A stretch of 64,000 nucleotides of DNA from an uncultured SAR86 cluster bacterium (GCA_902612915.1 CACMFH010000006.1:1-64000), one strand, 5' to 3'. Positions 18,005 to 26,467 are shown, counted from the stretch's first letter. The notes: generated by a model not told the origin, from the sequence alone. Numbers and translations are program-made.

Positions 18005-19018
18005 ATGGAATATTTAAATAAACAATATTTGTTAAATAAAAGACCTATTGGAATGCCTCAAGATGATTGCTGGAAGCTAAATGATCAGTTGATAAGGTCT
18101 TTAGAAAAGAATGAAATCATTATTGAAGTTAAGTATCTATCAATTGATCCATATATGAGGGGTCGAATGAATGATTCTAGATCATATGCAGCACCAGCAA
18201 AAATTGGCGAACCAATGACTGGAGAGACAGCTGGTATTGTAGTTGAAAGCAATTCTGAATTATTCAATGTAGGTGATAAAGTTTGCGCTCATAAAGGATG
18301 GCAAACATATATAAAAACAAAAGATACTGATCCTGCTTTGCTAAAAGTGCCTGAGTCTAATATTGGTTTATCCTCTTTTTTGGGTACTCTTGGTATGCCA
18401 GGAAGAACTGCATATTTTGGCCTTAACAGAGTTGGTAAACCAAAATCTGGTGAAACTATTGTCGTGTCTGCAGCATCTGGAGCTGTTGGAACCGTAGTGG
18501 GTCAATTGGGGAAAATATATGGATGTAATGTCATAGGTATAGCAGGAGGGCCTGAGAAATGTGAATATGTTAAGAATGTGCTTCAATTTGATGATTGTAT
18601 AGATTACAAAGCTGGTAATTTAAGTGATGATCTTAAAAATGTCTGCCAAAATGGTATTGATATCTATTTTGAAAATGTAGGTGGGTCTGTTTCAAAGGCA
18701 GTAGCTCCTTTATTAAATACTGGTTCAAGAGTCCCTATATGTGGGTTTATTTCGCAATATAACGAGAAAGATATGATGAGTGTTGAAACACCCTTTCATG
18801 TTTTTGGAGCACTCGACCCAAAACCTGAACACAGGTTTTTTGTAGTTACTGAATGGATGAACGAATGGGAGCAAGCAACGAAAGAAATTCTTGAATTAGT
18901 TGAAAACGACATGATGAAATATAGAGAAACAATTACAAAAGGGTTTGAAAATGCACCTCAAGCATTAAGAGATGTTTTAACTGGGAGAAACTTTGGTAAG
19001 CAGATTATTGAAGTTTAA
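18005..19018 (+). CDS. MDR-family NADP-dependent oxidoreductase (CurA/prostaglandin reductase-like)
   Basis: A 337-residue zinc-independent medium-chain dehydrogenase/reductase. It starts with the family's NKQYLLNKRPIG segment and has YLSIDPYMRGRM near residue 45. The Rossmann motif VVSAASGAVGTVVGQLGK is near 155-172, and the DIYFENVGG segment is typical of the leukotriene B4 dehydrogenase/CurA group, which reduces alpha,beta-unsaturated carbonyls with NADPH. No zinc-ligand cysteines are evident. GGAGAG gives a good ribosome-binding site 6 nt before the ATG. The stop shares a TTAA tetranucleotide with the convergent PhzF-like gene. It is probably a detoxifying enone reductase. Confidence 0.85.
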   Translation: MEYLNKQYLLNKRPIGMPQDDCWKLNDQLIRSLEKNEIIIEVKYLSIDPYMRGRMNDSRSYAAPAKIGEPMTGETAGIVVESNSELFNVGDKVCAHKGWQTYIKTKDTDPALLKVPESNIGLSSFLGTLGMPGRTAYFGLNRVGKPKSGETIVVSAASGAVGTVVGQLGKIYGCNVIGIAGGPEKCEYVKNVLQFDDCIDYKAGNLSDDLKNVCQNGIDIYFENVGGSVSKAVAPLLNTGSRVPICGFISQYNEKDMMSVETPFHVFGALDPKPEHRFFVVTEWMNEWEQATKEILELVENDMMKYRETITKGFENAPQALRDVLTGRNFGKQIIEV

Positions 19019-19797
19019 CTAACTTCAATTTTACCTTTCATGTATAAGGTTGCCTTTCCCGCAATTAGAACTCTATTGTCTGCGTTTTTGCAGTAAAGCA
19101 CGCCACCTCTTTTAGATACTTGTTTAGCAACTAATTTTGAAGAGTTAAGTTTTTCTGACCAAAACGGTATTAATGTTGTATGAGCCGATCCAGTAACAGG
19201 ATCCTCATTGATACCGTATTTTGGACAAAAGTATCTTGAGACAAAATCATATTTTTTACTTCTAGATGAGACTATTAGTCCTTGACCATCTAGATTAATT
19301 AACTTATTAAAATTTGGAGTTAAAGTTCTTAGATCATCCTCACTATCTATTAAAGCAAAAAGATTGATATCACCGATATAAGTCTCAATTGGTTTTATTC
19401 CAATAGATTCCTCTACTTCATCAACTAGGTTAATTTTTTTTATGTTATCTTTTGGAAAATTTAACTCATATAGGTCATCAGTTTTTCGGACAGAAAGTTT
19501 ACCACTTGCTGACATAAAATTGATTTCATTTTCATCCTTGTTTATAAAATTAAAATAAACAAATCCTGATGCAAGTGTTGCATGTCCACACAAATCAACT
19601 TCTTTTAAAGGTGAAAACCATCTGATGGAATTAATATCATTTGAAATATTAACAAAAGCAGTCTCGGATAAATTATTTTCTGATGCAATTTTTTGCATTA
19701 ATTTCTCATCGTCCATGTCAGTGAAAATTACTGCAGCAGGATTGCCAGAAAATACTCTATCTGTAAAAGCATCTACAAAGTAAACATCAAACTTCAT
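19015..19797 (-). CDS. PhzF-family isomerase
   Basis: A 260-residue PhzF/diaminopimelate-epimerase-fold protein. It opens with VDAFTDRVFSGNPAAV, has SETAFV with the putative catalytic Glu near residue 45, DLCGHATLASG around 68-78 and a C-terminal GSAHTTL segment in the second lobe. Most family members are isomerases of unknown substrate; no phenazine genes are nearby, so no such role is claimed. The end overlaps the convergent MDR gene by 4 bp, and the alternative oxidase gene is divergent 135 bp upstream. Confidence 0.85.
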   Translation of the reverse strand: MKFDVYFVDAFTDRVFSGNPAAVIFTDMDDEKLMQKIASENNLSETAFVNISNDINSIRWFSPLKEVDLCGHATLASGFVYFNFINKDENEINFMSASGKLSVRKTDDLYELNFPKDNIKKINLVDEVEESIGIKPIETYIGDINLFALIDSEDDLRTLTPNFNKLINLDGQGLIVSSRSKKYDFVSRYFCPKYGINEDPVTGSAHTTLIPFWSEKLNSSKLVAKQVSKRGGVLYCKNADNRVLIAGKATLYMKGKIEVS

Positions 19798-19932
19798 GCT
19801 ATGAGATTATAAGTACTAACCATTAATAAATTATATGTTCATATTTGTCTTTATAGAACATTCATCACATATCTGTGAATAACTTGAATAAGATATAAAT
19901 TATCTATATAATACATTATAAATAATATAAAT

Positions 19933-20535
19933 ATGCAAATACTAGATAAATTAAACAGACAAAACATTTCAGATGCCTTTGCTCTTTCAATGACAAAGTT
20001 TTTTAGATTTACTGCTGACACCTTTTTTGCAAAACGATATGGTCATAGAGCAGTTGTTCTTGAAACTGTCGCAGGTGTACCTGGCATGGTTGCTGGAGTA
20101 TGGATGCACTTTAAAAGCTTGAGAGCTATGAAAGCTGGCTACGGTGAACAAATTAGAGAGATGTTAGCAGAAGCTGAAAACGAAAGAATGCATCTGATGT
20201 TCTTTATTGAAATTGCGAAACCTAATATTTTTGAAAGACTTCTTGTAACTTCTGCACAAATTATATTTGGGTTATTTTATTTGTTTATGTACATTTTTTT
20301 TACAAGAACTGCTCACAGAATGATAGGTTACTTTGAAGATGAAGCAGTGAAAAGTTATACAGAATACCTCGAGCTTGTTGAGTCAGGTAAGGTTCCAAAT
20401 ATAGATGCACCTGATCTTGCAATTCAATATTATAAACTTGGGACTAATGCCAAACTTTCAGATCTTATAAGATGCGTAAGAGCTGATGAAGAGCACCATA
20501 GCGAAACTAATCACAACTACGCCGACAACCTATAG
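19933..20535 (+). CDS. aox: Alternative oxidase (cyanide-insensitive ubiquinol oxidase)
   Basis: A 200-residue di-iron membrane oxidase that passes electrons from ubiquinol to oxygen without pumping protons. All family ligand motifs are present: LETVA with Glu44, NERMHL with Glu84 and His87, FEDEAVKSY with Glu137, and RADEEHHSETNH with Glu186 and His189. Two hydrophobic stretches (about 42-60 and 98-118) fit monotopic membrane association. It is shorter than plant enzymes because it lacks the regulatory N-terminal extension and cysteines, as usual for bacterial forms. The AT-rich upstream gap of 135 bp should hold its promoter. Its 3' end overlaps the convergent SGNH gene by 6 bp. Confidence 0.92.
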   Translation: MQILDKLNRQNISDAFALSMTKFFRFTADTFFAKRYGHRAVVLETVAGVPGMVAGVWMHFKSLRAMKAGYGEQIREMLAEAENERMHLMFFIEIAKPNIFERLLVTSAQIIFGLFYLFMYIFFTRTAHRMIGYFEDEAVKSYTEYLELVESGKVPNIDAPDLAIQYYKLGTNAKLSDLIRCVRADEEHHSETNHNYADNL

Positions 20536-21309
20536 TTTAATTCCAAAAAAATCCTCAATAGTTTCATGTGCAATATTTTGCAAGAATGTCCTATCTTCAA
20601 TACTAATCTTTCCAAAATAATCATATTCAACTAATAATGGTGATTTTTGAGTTATGCTCGAAAAAACTATGCAAGATGCAAGATATGTCCCAAAAAGATT
20701 AGGATGTGTGCCATCGTAATCTTTATGTAAATTAAAATTAGGTTTTTTCTTGTAGGCATTTTCAAAAGCAATTCCCACAGGCATGACAAGTATTTTATTC
20801 TCATTAGCTGCTTTAATATACATATCTTCAATATCAATAATCATTTGTGGATTTGTTTTTTCATGAGGCTCAACATAAGCGTGTATCATGTATAAAGCAG
20901 CTTCAGCCCCAGCATCACGTATTTTTTTTACCATAGATTTCACTTTAGAAGCAAAAATTTTTCTCTCATCAGGCGTGCCTGCTTCTCCACTTCCACCTTG
21001 AAGGATTACAAGTTCAAAAGGATATGCTGCACCAATATTTTTATTATTAAGCGGGTAATCAATATTGTGGTCTGGTAATCTAGATCCGCTGATTGTCACT
21101 GACTTATAATTAGTAGTATCGATTTCCTTTGAGTATAGTTCCTCTAACATTCTTCTAACATGGTTATGAAGACTATCGTTATAGTAAAGATAACTATTTC
21201 CAATATATAATAATTTTTCTGGTTTTTTGTTCTCTAAACCTTTGATTGTAGGCTCTAAAGACAATAAGATGTTGGAAAATAAAAATATTGATAGTAGAAA
21301 TAACTTCAT
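20530..21309 (-). CDS. Secreted SGNH-fold hydrolase
   Basis: A 259-residue protein with an N-terminal signal peptide (about 1-17). Its SGNH/GDSL-like motifs are YIGNSY (block I, with the putative nucleophile Ser), ILQGGSGEAG in the middle and DGTHPNLFGTY (block V, Asp and His of the triad) near residue 215. The block I form GNSY is like DUF4886-type esterases rather than classical GDSL. A periplasmic esterase or carbohydrate deacetylase is plausible; the substrate is unknown. It converges with and overlaps the alternative oxidase gene by 6 bp. Confidence 0.75.
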   Translation of the reverse strand: MKLFLLSIFLFSNILLSLEPTIKGLENKKPEKLLYIGNSYLYYNDSLHNHVRRMLEELYSKEIDTTNYKSVTISGSRLPDHNIDYPLNNKNIGAAYPFELVILQGGSGEAGTPDERKIFASKVKSMVKKIRDAGAEAALYMIHAYVEPHEKTNPQMIIDIEDMYIKAANENKILVMPVGIAFENAYKKKPNFNLHKDYDGTHPNLFGTYLASCIVFSSITQKSPLLVEYDYFGKISIEDRTFLQNIAHETIEDFFGIKL

Positions 21310-21360
21310 ACTAAGATTTTAACCTATCATTATAATTTAAGGATACTCAATTTTTTAAAC

Positions 21361-22800
21361 ATGTATAAAGATATTATTGTTATTGGAGCAGGTATTTCAG
21401 GCATTGCAGCAGGATATAACTTAAAAAAAAGTTGTTCAGATAAATCCTTTTGTATTCTTGAAGGTAGAGACAGCATAGGTGGGACATGGGATTTGTTTCA
21501 GTATCCCGGTATAAGATCTGATTCTGACATGCATACTTTAGGTTTTAGATTTAAACCATGGCTTCATGATAAATCTATTGCTGATGGACCATCGATTCTT
21601 AATTATTTATATGAAACTATTGACGAATATGAATTAAGTAAAAATATTTTACTCAATCATAAAGTTAATTCAGCTAATTGGAATTCAAATGATTCAATCT
21701 GGGAATTAGAGATACTTGAGAATAATATTGTAAAAAAAATGACATGTAATTTTCTGTTTCTTTGTGGAGGCTATTACAGTTACACTGAGCCACATATGCC
21801 TTACTTCAAGAATCAAGAGAATTTTGAAGGAAAAATAATTCATCCACAGTTTTGGAGTAGTGACATTAACTATCTTGATAAAAAAATTGCTGTAATTGGA
21901 AGTGGCGCTACAGCAATTACTATTGTTCCAGCTTTATCGGAAAAAGCTAAACATGTTGTCATGATTCAGCGGTCTCCTAGCTATGTAATTTCAATGCCAA
22001 GTGTAGACAGAATAAATAAATTTTTAAGAAAAATATTACCCAAAAAGCTTACATACTTTTTAGTTAGATGGAAAAATATTATTTGGCAAAGTTATACATT
22101 CTTTATAGCAAGAACATTTCCAAATAGAATTAAAAATTCAATTTTACAAAGATTAGAAGATGAACTTGGGTCAGACTATGATGTAAAGAAACATTTCACT
22201 CCATCATACAAACCATGGGATCAGAGAATGTGCCTTGTTCCAGATAGTGATCTATTTAAAGCTATTAAAGAGAACAAGGTATCTATTGCCACAGATACGA
22301 TTAAAGAATTTAAATCAAATGGTATTTTGCTAAATTCAGGAAAAGAAATTTCTGCAGATATAATTATCACTGCTACAGGTATTAAACTTAATTCATTTAA
22401 TGATATAAATGTAACTATTGATAAAGAAAAGGTTAATGCCAATGACAGATTAACCTATAAAGGGATGATGTTAAGTGGAGTGCCTAATTTTGCTTATACC
22501 TTTGGGTATGTTAACGCTTCATGGACACTTAGAGCAGATTTAACAAGTGAATATGTATGTAGGCTGATAAATTTAATGAGTCAAAAAGGATCAAGAAGTT
22601 GTATGCCAACTGCTAACAAAGATGCTCATGGTGACGATAAGCTTATTGACTTTACATCTGGATATTTTCAAAGAGGTCTACATATGATGCCAAAGCAAGG
22701 CAATAAAGCTCCATGGCAAAATTATCAAAACTACTTAAAAGATATATTTGCTGTAAGATTTATGTCAATTAATGATTCAAATTTAAAATTTTATAAATAA
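21361..22800 (+). CDS. Flavin-containing (Baeyer-Villiger-type) monooxygenase
   Basis: A 479-residue class B flavoprotein monooxygenase. The FAD Rossmann motif GAGISGIAAG is at about residues 9-18, the BVMO fingerprint FxGxxxHxxxW is matched by FEGKIIHPQFW near 155-165, and the NADPH Rossmann motif GSGATAIT is at about 180-187. The GGTWDLFQYPGIRSDSD segment is typical of this group. Such enzymes insert oxygen into ketones or oxidise soft nucleophiles; the substrate cannot be predicted. No Baeyer-Villiger lactone hydrolase is obvious, although a secreted SGNH hydrolase is divergent from it. The stop directly abuts that of the convergent HAD gene. Confidence 0.88.
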   Translation: MYKDIIVIGAGISGIAAGYNLKKSCSDKSFCILEGRDSIGGTWDLFQYPGIRSDSDMHTLGFRFKPWLHDKSIADGPSILNYLYETIDEYELSKNILLNHKVNSANWNSNDSIWELEILENNIVKKMTCNFLFLCGGYYSYTEPHMPYFKNQENFEGKIIHPQFWSSDINYLDKKIAVIGSGATAITIVPALSEKAKHVVMIQRSPSYVISMPSVDRINKFLRKILPKKLTYFLVRWKNIIWQSYTFFIARTFPNRIKNSILQRLEDELGSDYDVKKHFTPSYKPWDQRMCLVPDSDLFKAIKENKVSIATDTIKEFKSNGILLNSGKEISADIIITATGIKLNSFNDINVTIDKEKVNANDRLTYKGMMLSGVPNFAYTFGYVNASWTLRADLTSEYVCRLINLMSQKGSRSCMPTANKDAHGDDKLIDFTSGYFQRGLHMMPKQGNKAPWQNYQNYLKDIFAVRFMSINDSNLKFYK

Positions 22801-23457
22801 TTATGTTTTTAAAATTTTCCAATTCATAATTAAGCATTTTTTTTCAAGAAATAGATCAGGATTTACTGCTATTGGATGCCCTACTTTGCTTAGTAACGGT
22901 TCATCATTAATAGAGTCAGAATAAAAGTATGCATCTTTAAAATTAAAGTTATTTTTATTCATAAAGTGTTTAACTAATTCTAACTTTCCACAACCCAGAG
23001 CAAAAGGCTTTCTCACCTTTCCAGTACAAACATAGTTTTTAAATAATACTTCGGATGAGATAAAATTTTTGATTGAAAGCTTATTAGCAATATAAGAAAC
23101 AATGAGACTATTAGTAGCACTTGCCAATAAGATTAAATCTCCTTTTAGTTTGTGATTATCAATAATGTCTAACATTCGAAAATTAAACTTTGATGATAAT
23201 ATCTGTTCATAAAAATCATCTAATATATTTTCAATCTCAAGCATATCCATTCCTATAAATGGTTTTAAAGAAAATTTCGAAAACTCTTCTATATCCAGTG
23301 ATCCATTTTCATATGAATTAAAATAATCTTCATTTATCTTACGGAGTTTACTTTCAAGATATTTATTATCAATTAAATAATTTACCATTTCATAATCTGA
23401 ATCCATTTCTAAAATAGTGTTGTCTAAATCGAATATTGCTATTTTTTTAATCGTCAT
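22801..23457 (-). CDS. HAD-IB phosphatase, candidate histidinol-phosphatase
   Basis: A 218-residue haloacid dehalogenase-superfamily phosphatase of subfamily IB (SerB-like). The motifs are DLDNTIL (motif I, nucleophile Asp near residue 10), LASATNS (motif II), the Lys in KVRKPFALG (motif III region) and DSINDEPLL (motif IV). A helical cap lies between motifs I and II. It is divergent from the histidine operon across 42 bp. That operon encodes a HisB without the N-terminal histidinol-phosphatase domain, so this gene is the natural candidate for that step. Phosphoserine phosphatase is the main alternative. Confidence 0.8.
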   Translation of the reverse strand: MTIKKIAIFDLDNTILEMDSDYEMVNYLIDNKYLESKLRKINEDYFNSYENGSLDIEEFSKFSLKPFIGMDMLEIENILDDFYEQILSSKFNFRMLDIIDNHKLKGDLILLASATNSLIVSYIANKLSIKNFISSEVLFKNYVCTGKVRKPFALGCGKLELVKHFMNKNNFNFKDAYFYSDSINDEPLLSKVGHPIAVNPDLFLEKKCLIMNWKILKT

Positions 23458-23499
23458 TATATTATTGTATTACTACACTAAAACAATTATAATTTAAAT

Positions 23500-23763
23500 A
23501 TGAATTTATTTAAAGTAATAACGAATTTAAAGTCAGAGTCACAAGCGAATGCCTTTATGATGGATTTATGCACTCCTAAAGAGATAAAAGCTCTGGAAGA
23601 GAGATGGGAAGTTGCAAAGCTTCTAGCATCAAAAAAATATACTTACAGAGAAATTGCTGAAAAGCTTGGCGCTTCAACGACCACTGTTACTAGGGTAGCT
23701 AGATTTCTTTTTAATGAAAATAACAATGGCTATAAAAGTGTTATAAAAAAATATGAAAGATAG
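23500..23763 (+). CDS. TrpR-like YerC/YecD-family regulator
   Basis: An 87-residue protein of the TrpR superfamily. Residues 22-45 (DLCTPKEIKALEERWEVAKLLAS) match the TrpR/YerC core, and 47-70 form a helix-turn-helix (YTYREIAEKLGASTTTVTRVARFL). YerC/YecD proteins are predicted DNA-binding regulators. This one begins the histidine operon and overlaps hisG by 11 bp. An autoregulated, possibly histidine- or purine-responsive repressor of the operon is inferred. No His-rich leader peptide or attenuator is seen upstream, so regulation at initiation is likely. Confidence 0.82.
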   Translation: MNLFKVITNLKSESQANAFMMDLCTPKEIKALEERWEVAKLLASKKYTYREIAEKLGASTTTVTRVARFLFNENNNGYKSVIKKYER

Positions 23764-24619
23764 AATAAAAATAGCAATTCAAAAAAATGGTCGCTTGTCT
23801 TCTGAATCTCTATCACTTTTAAAAAAATGTGGAGTTGAGTTCACAGAATCAAAAAATATGTTATTCATTAAATCTACTAATATGCCCGTTGATCTTTTAA
23901 TGGTAAGAGATGATGATATTCCTCGACTTGTCAGTCAAAAAATAGCAGATTTGGGAATTGTTGGTGAAAATGTTGTGATGGAGAAACAACTTTCCGATAA
24001 AGAATTAGAAATTAATCAAAAATTAAAACTTGGATTTTCTAAATGCAGGTTATCTTTTGCAAAACCAAAAGGATTTGAGTTAGATGATCTTAATAATCTC
24101 AAGATAGCAACATCCTACCCAGAGATTGTTAAAGACTATTTAGTTACTAAAAATATAAATGCTGAAATTATTGAAATTCATGGATCAGTTGAACTAACAC
24201 CATTCGTTAATATTTCAGATATTATTGTCGATTTAGTTTCAACCGGGGCTACATTAGAATCTAATAATCTAGTTGAATTTGATAATGTAATGGAATCAGA
24301 GGCAATATTAATATCCTCAAGAAACACTTCGAATGAAAAATATCAGTGGATAGAAAAAATAATTTCTCGAATCAGTTCTGTTATTGAAGCAAAAGATAGC
24401 AAATATATAATGTTTAACGCAGATGCAAAAGACGTAGAAGGTCTTATTCAAATGCTTCCAGCTGCTGAGTCTCCTACAGTTATTCCGCTTGCAGATAAAG
24501 CAAAGGTAGCTATTCACTCAGTTTGCAGAGAAGATATTTTTTGGAAAACAATTGAATCTCTTAAATCAGCTGGTGCGAGTTCAATATTGGTACTTCCAAT
24601 TGAAAAGCTAGCAAATTAA
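23753..24619 (+). CDS. hisG: ATP phosphoribosyltransferase, long form
   Basis: A 288-residue HisG, the committed step of histidine synthesis (ATP + PRPP to phosphoribosyl-ATP). It starts with KIAIQKNGRLS, has the PRPP loop DIIVDLVSTGATLESNNL near residues 160-178, and a C-terminal ACT-like regulatory domain from about 215 (the ESPTVIPLADKAKVAIHSVC region). This is the long, HisZ-independent type that histidine inhibits through the C-terminal domain. The start overlaps the YerC-like gene by 11 bp and the stop is immediately followed by the ATG of the hisD-hisB fusion. Confidence 0.95.
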   Translation: MKDRIKIAIQKNGRLSSESLSLLKKCGVEFTESKNMLFIKSTNMPVDLLMVRDDDIPRLVSQKIADLGIVGENVVMEKQLSDKELEINQKLKLGFSKCRLSFAKPKGFELDDLNNLKIATSYPEIVKDYLVTKNINAEIIEIHGSVELTPFVNISDIIVDLVSTGATLESNNLVEFDNVMESEAILISSRNTSNEKYQWIEKIISRISSVIEAKDSKYIMFNADAKDVEGLIQMLPAAESPTVIPLADKAKVAIHSVCREDIFWKTIESLKSAGASSILVLPIEKLAN

Positions 24620-26467
24620 ATGAAAATTATTGAATCTAAACCTAACATTAATTGGAGAAACATTAAATCAAATGTTGAAATCCAAAATGTCATCAAGGAA
24701 TTTGATGAACTATTAAATAATGAGTCGTTTAATGGATTAAAAAAAATTAACAGCCGTCTAAATTTAAAAAATTTTCGCAAATTAAAAGTTTCGAAAAAAG
24801 AATTTGAAGAGTGTTCAAATTATTTGTCTGATGATGAAAAGTTTTCACTATATGAGGCAATTAAAAATATTTCATTTGTTTGTAAATCGCAGTTAAATTC
24901 CTCAAGTAAGAGTATTGAGCCTATTAATGGTTTAAGTATATGGGACAAATATGTACCTATTTCAAGTGTAGGGCTATATGTGCCTGGGGGGACTGCACCT
25001 TTAGTGTCATCATTTTTGATGCAAGTCATACCTGCGCTAACCGCAAATTGTCCAGACATAAACGTATGCACTCCTCCATCAAAAAATGGAAAGATCCATC
25101 CTGCTATTCTATGGTTAGCAAATCAATTAAATGTAACCAATATATATAAAATTGGAGGTGCTCAAGCAATACTTTCCTTAGCAAACGGATACTTAGACCT
25201 ACCAAAAGTAGATAAGATTTTTGGTCCTGGAAATTCATACGTAGCTGAGGCAAAAAAATATGTTAGTAGCAAAGTTGCGATTGATCTATACGCTGGGCCC
25301 AGCGAAGTGATGGTTGTTACTAATAGTGAAAAAAATACTTCGATTGCAGCAATAGATGCTTTATCACAATTAGAGCATGGATCAGATTCATGTGCTTTTG
25401 TTTTATCAAAATCAAAAAAAATCTTAAATAAAGTGAAGAAAGAGATAAAAGTTCTTTCTGAAAAACTATCTAGAGAAAGTCTTATAAATTCTGCTATGGA
25501 CAATATTATTTTGATCAAATGTAAGTCAGATAACGACGTTATAAATATGGTAAATGATTGTGCTCCAGAACATCTTGTTCTGCTAGATGAGGATTTTCCA
25601 AAATATATTAATTCTATTAATAATGCTGGTTCTGTTTTCTGCGGAAATATGTCACCAGTTGCATTTGGTGACTATGCATCAGGTTCAAATCATGTTTTAC
25701 CAACTTCAGGATGGGCTAAAACAAATTCTGGTTTATCTGTAAATGATTTCATGAAAAAATTGACATTTCAAAAATCTAATAATGATGCCTTTAATTATCT
25801 ATCTGACAAGGTAATAAAACTTAGTGAACTTGAAAACCTAGATGCTCATGGGCTTTCTGTAAAAATGAGAAAAACAAATAGCAATATTACTTTAAGATCC
25901 TCTTTTTTAAGAAGAGAAACAAAAGAGACTTCTATTTATGCATCAATTGATTTGGATGGTCAAGGTTTATATGAGATTGATACAGGAATTAACTTTTTAG
26001 ATCATATGCTCGAACAATTTACAAAAAATTCGAATGTAAATTTATATTTAAAAGCAACTGGTGATTTAAATATCGATCTTCATCATACCATTGAAGATAC
26101 TGCAATAGTTCTAGGACAGCTTATTTCAGACAGTCTAGCTGATAGAGAGTGTATTAATAGATACTCATCACAAACGATTGTCATGGATGAATCTAGTGCA
26201 AAAGTAGATATTGATTTATGTACAAGAACTAATCTAAATCTCAAAATTCCAAAGCTAAATAATTTTGTAGGAGATTTTCCAACAGAAATGATAAATCACT
26301 TCTTCGATACTTTTGTTAAAAATGCAAAATTTACATGTCATATAAATGTTACTGGTTCTAATAGTCATCACCTTATAGAAGTATTATTTAAGTGTTTTGG
26401 TAAAGCATTTAAAGAGAGTATTGAAATCAATTCAAAAATAGCAACTTCAACTAAAGGAATACTATGA
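24620..26467 (+). CDS. hisDB: HisD-HisB fusion: histidinol dehydrogenase / IGP dehydratase
   Basis: One 615-codon frame joins two enzymes of the pathway. Residues 1-415 are histidinol dehydrogenase (two NAD-dependent oxidations of histidinol to histidine), with VPGGTAPLVSS, FGPGNSYVAEAK and CAPEHLVL containing the catalytic Glu317-His318 pair. From about 420 the chain is imidazoleglycerol-phosphate dehydratase, with FLDHML, the metal motif HHTIED (His488, His489, Glu492, Asp493) and SHHLIE (His583, His584, Glu587). There is almost no linker. An ATG at codon 416 lacks a ribosome-binding site but could give separate HisB. The HolPase domain of enterobacterial HisB is absent. Confidence 0.95.
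   Translation: MKIIESKPNINWRNIKSNVEIQNVIKEFDELLNNESFNGLKKINSRLNLKNFRKLKVSKKEFEECSNYLSDDEKFSLYEAIKNISFVCKSQLNSSSKSIEPINGLSIWDKYVPISSVGLYVPGGTAPLVSSFLMQVIPALTANCPDINVCTPPSKNGKIHPAILWLANQLNVTNIYKIGGAQAILSLANGYLDLPKVDKIFGPGNSYVAEAKKYVSSKVAIDLYAGPSEVMVVTNSEKNTSIAAIDALSQLEHGSDSCAFVLSKSKKILNKVKKEIKVLSEKLSRESLINSAMDNIILIKCKSDNDVINMVNDCAPEHLVLLDEDFPKYINSINNAGSVFCGNMSPVAFGDYASGSNHVLPTSGWAKTNSGLSVNDFMKKLTFQKSNNDAFNYLSDKVIKLSELENLDAHGLSVKMRKTNSNITLRSSFLRRETKETSIYASIDLDGQGLYEIDTGINFLDHMLEQFTKNSNVNLYLKATGDLNIDLHHTIEDTAIVLGQLISDSLADRECINRYSSQTIVMDESSAKVDIDLCTRTNLNLKIPKLNNFVGDFPTEMINHFFDTFVKNAKFTCHINVTGSNSHHLIEVLFKCFGKAFKESIEINSKIATSTKGIL

Noticed and set aside
19015-19797. Phenazine biosynthesis gene phzF
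   Set aside because: The PhzF fold is shared by many isomerases of other function, and no other phenazine genes are present.
15986-22800. A catabolic cluster combining GcdH, MDR reductase, monooxygenase and SGNH hydrolase
   Set aside because: The genes alternate in strand with unrelated genes (tdk, alternative oxidase) between them, so no single operon or pathway is supported.
23458-23499. Histidine leader peptide or attenuator before the his operon
   Set aside because: Only 42 bp separate the divergent genes. No run of His codons and no alternating hairpins with a T-run are present.
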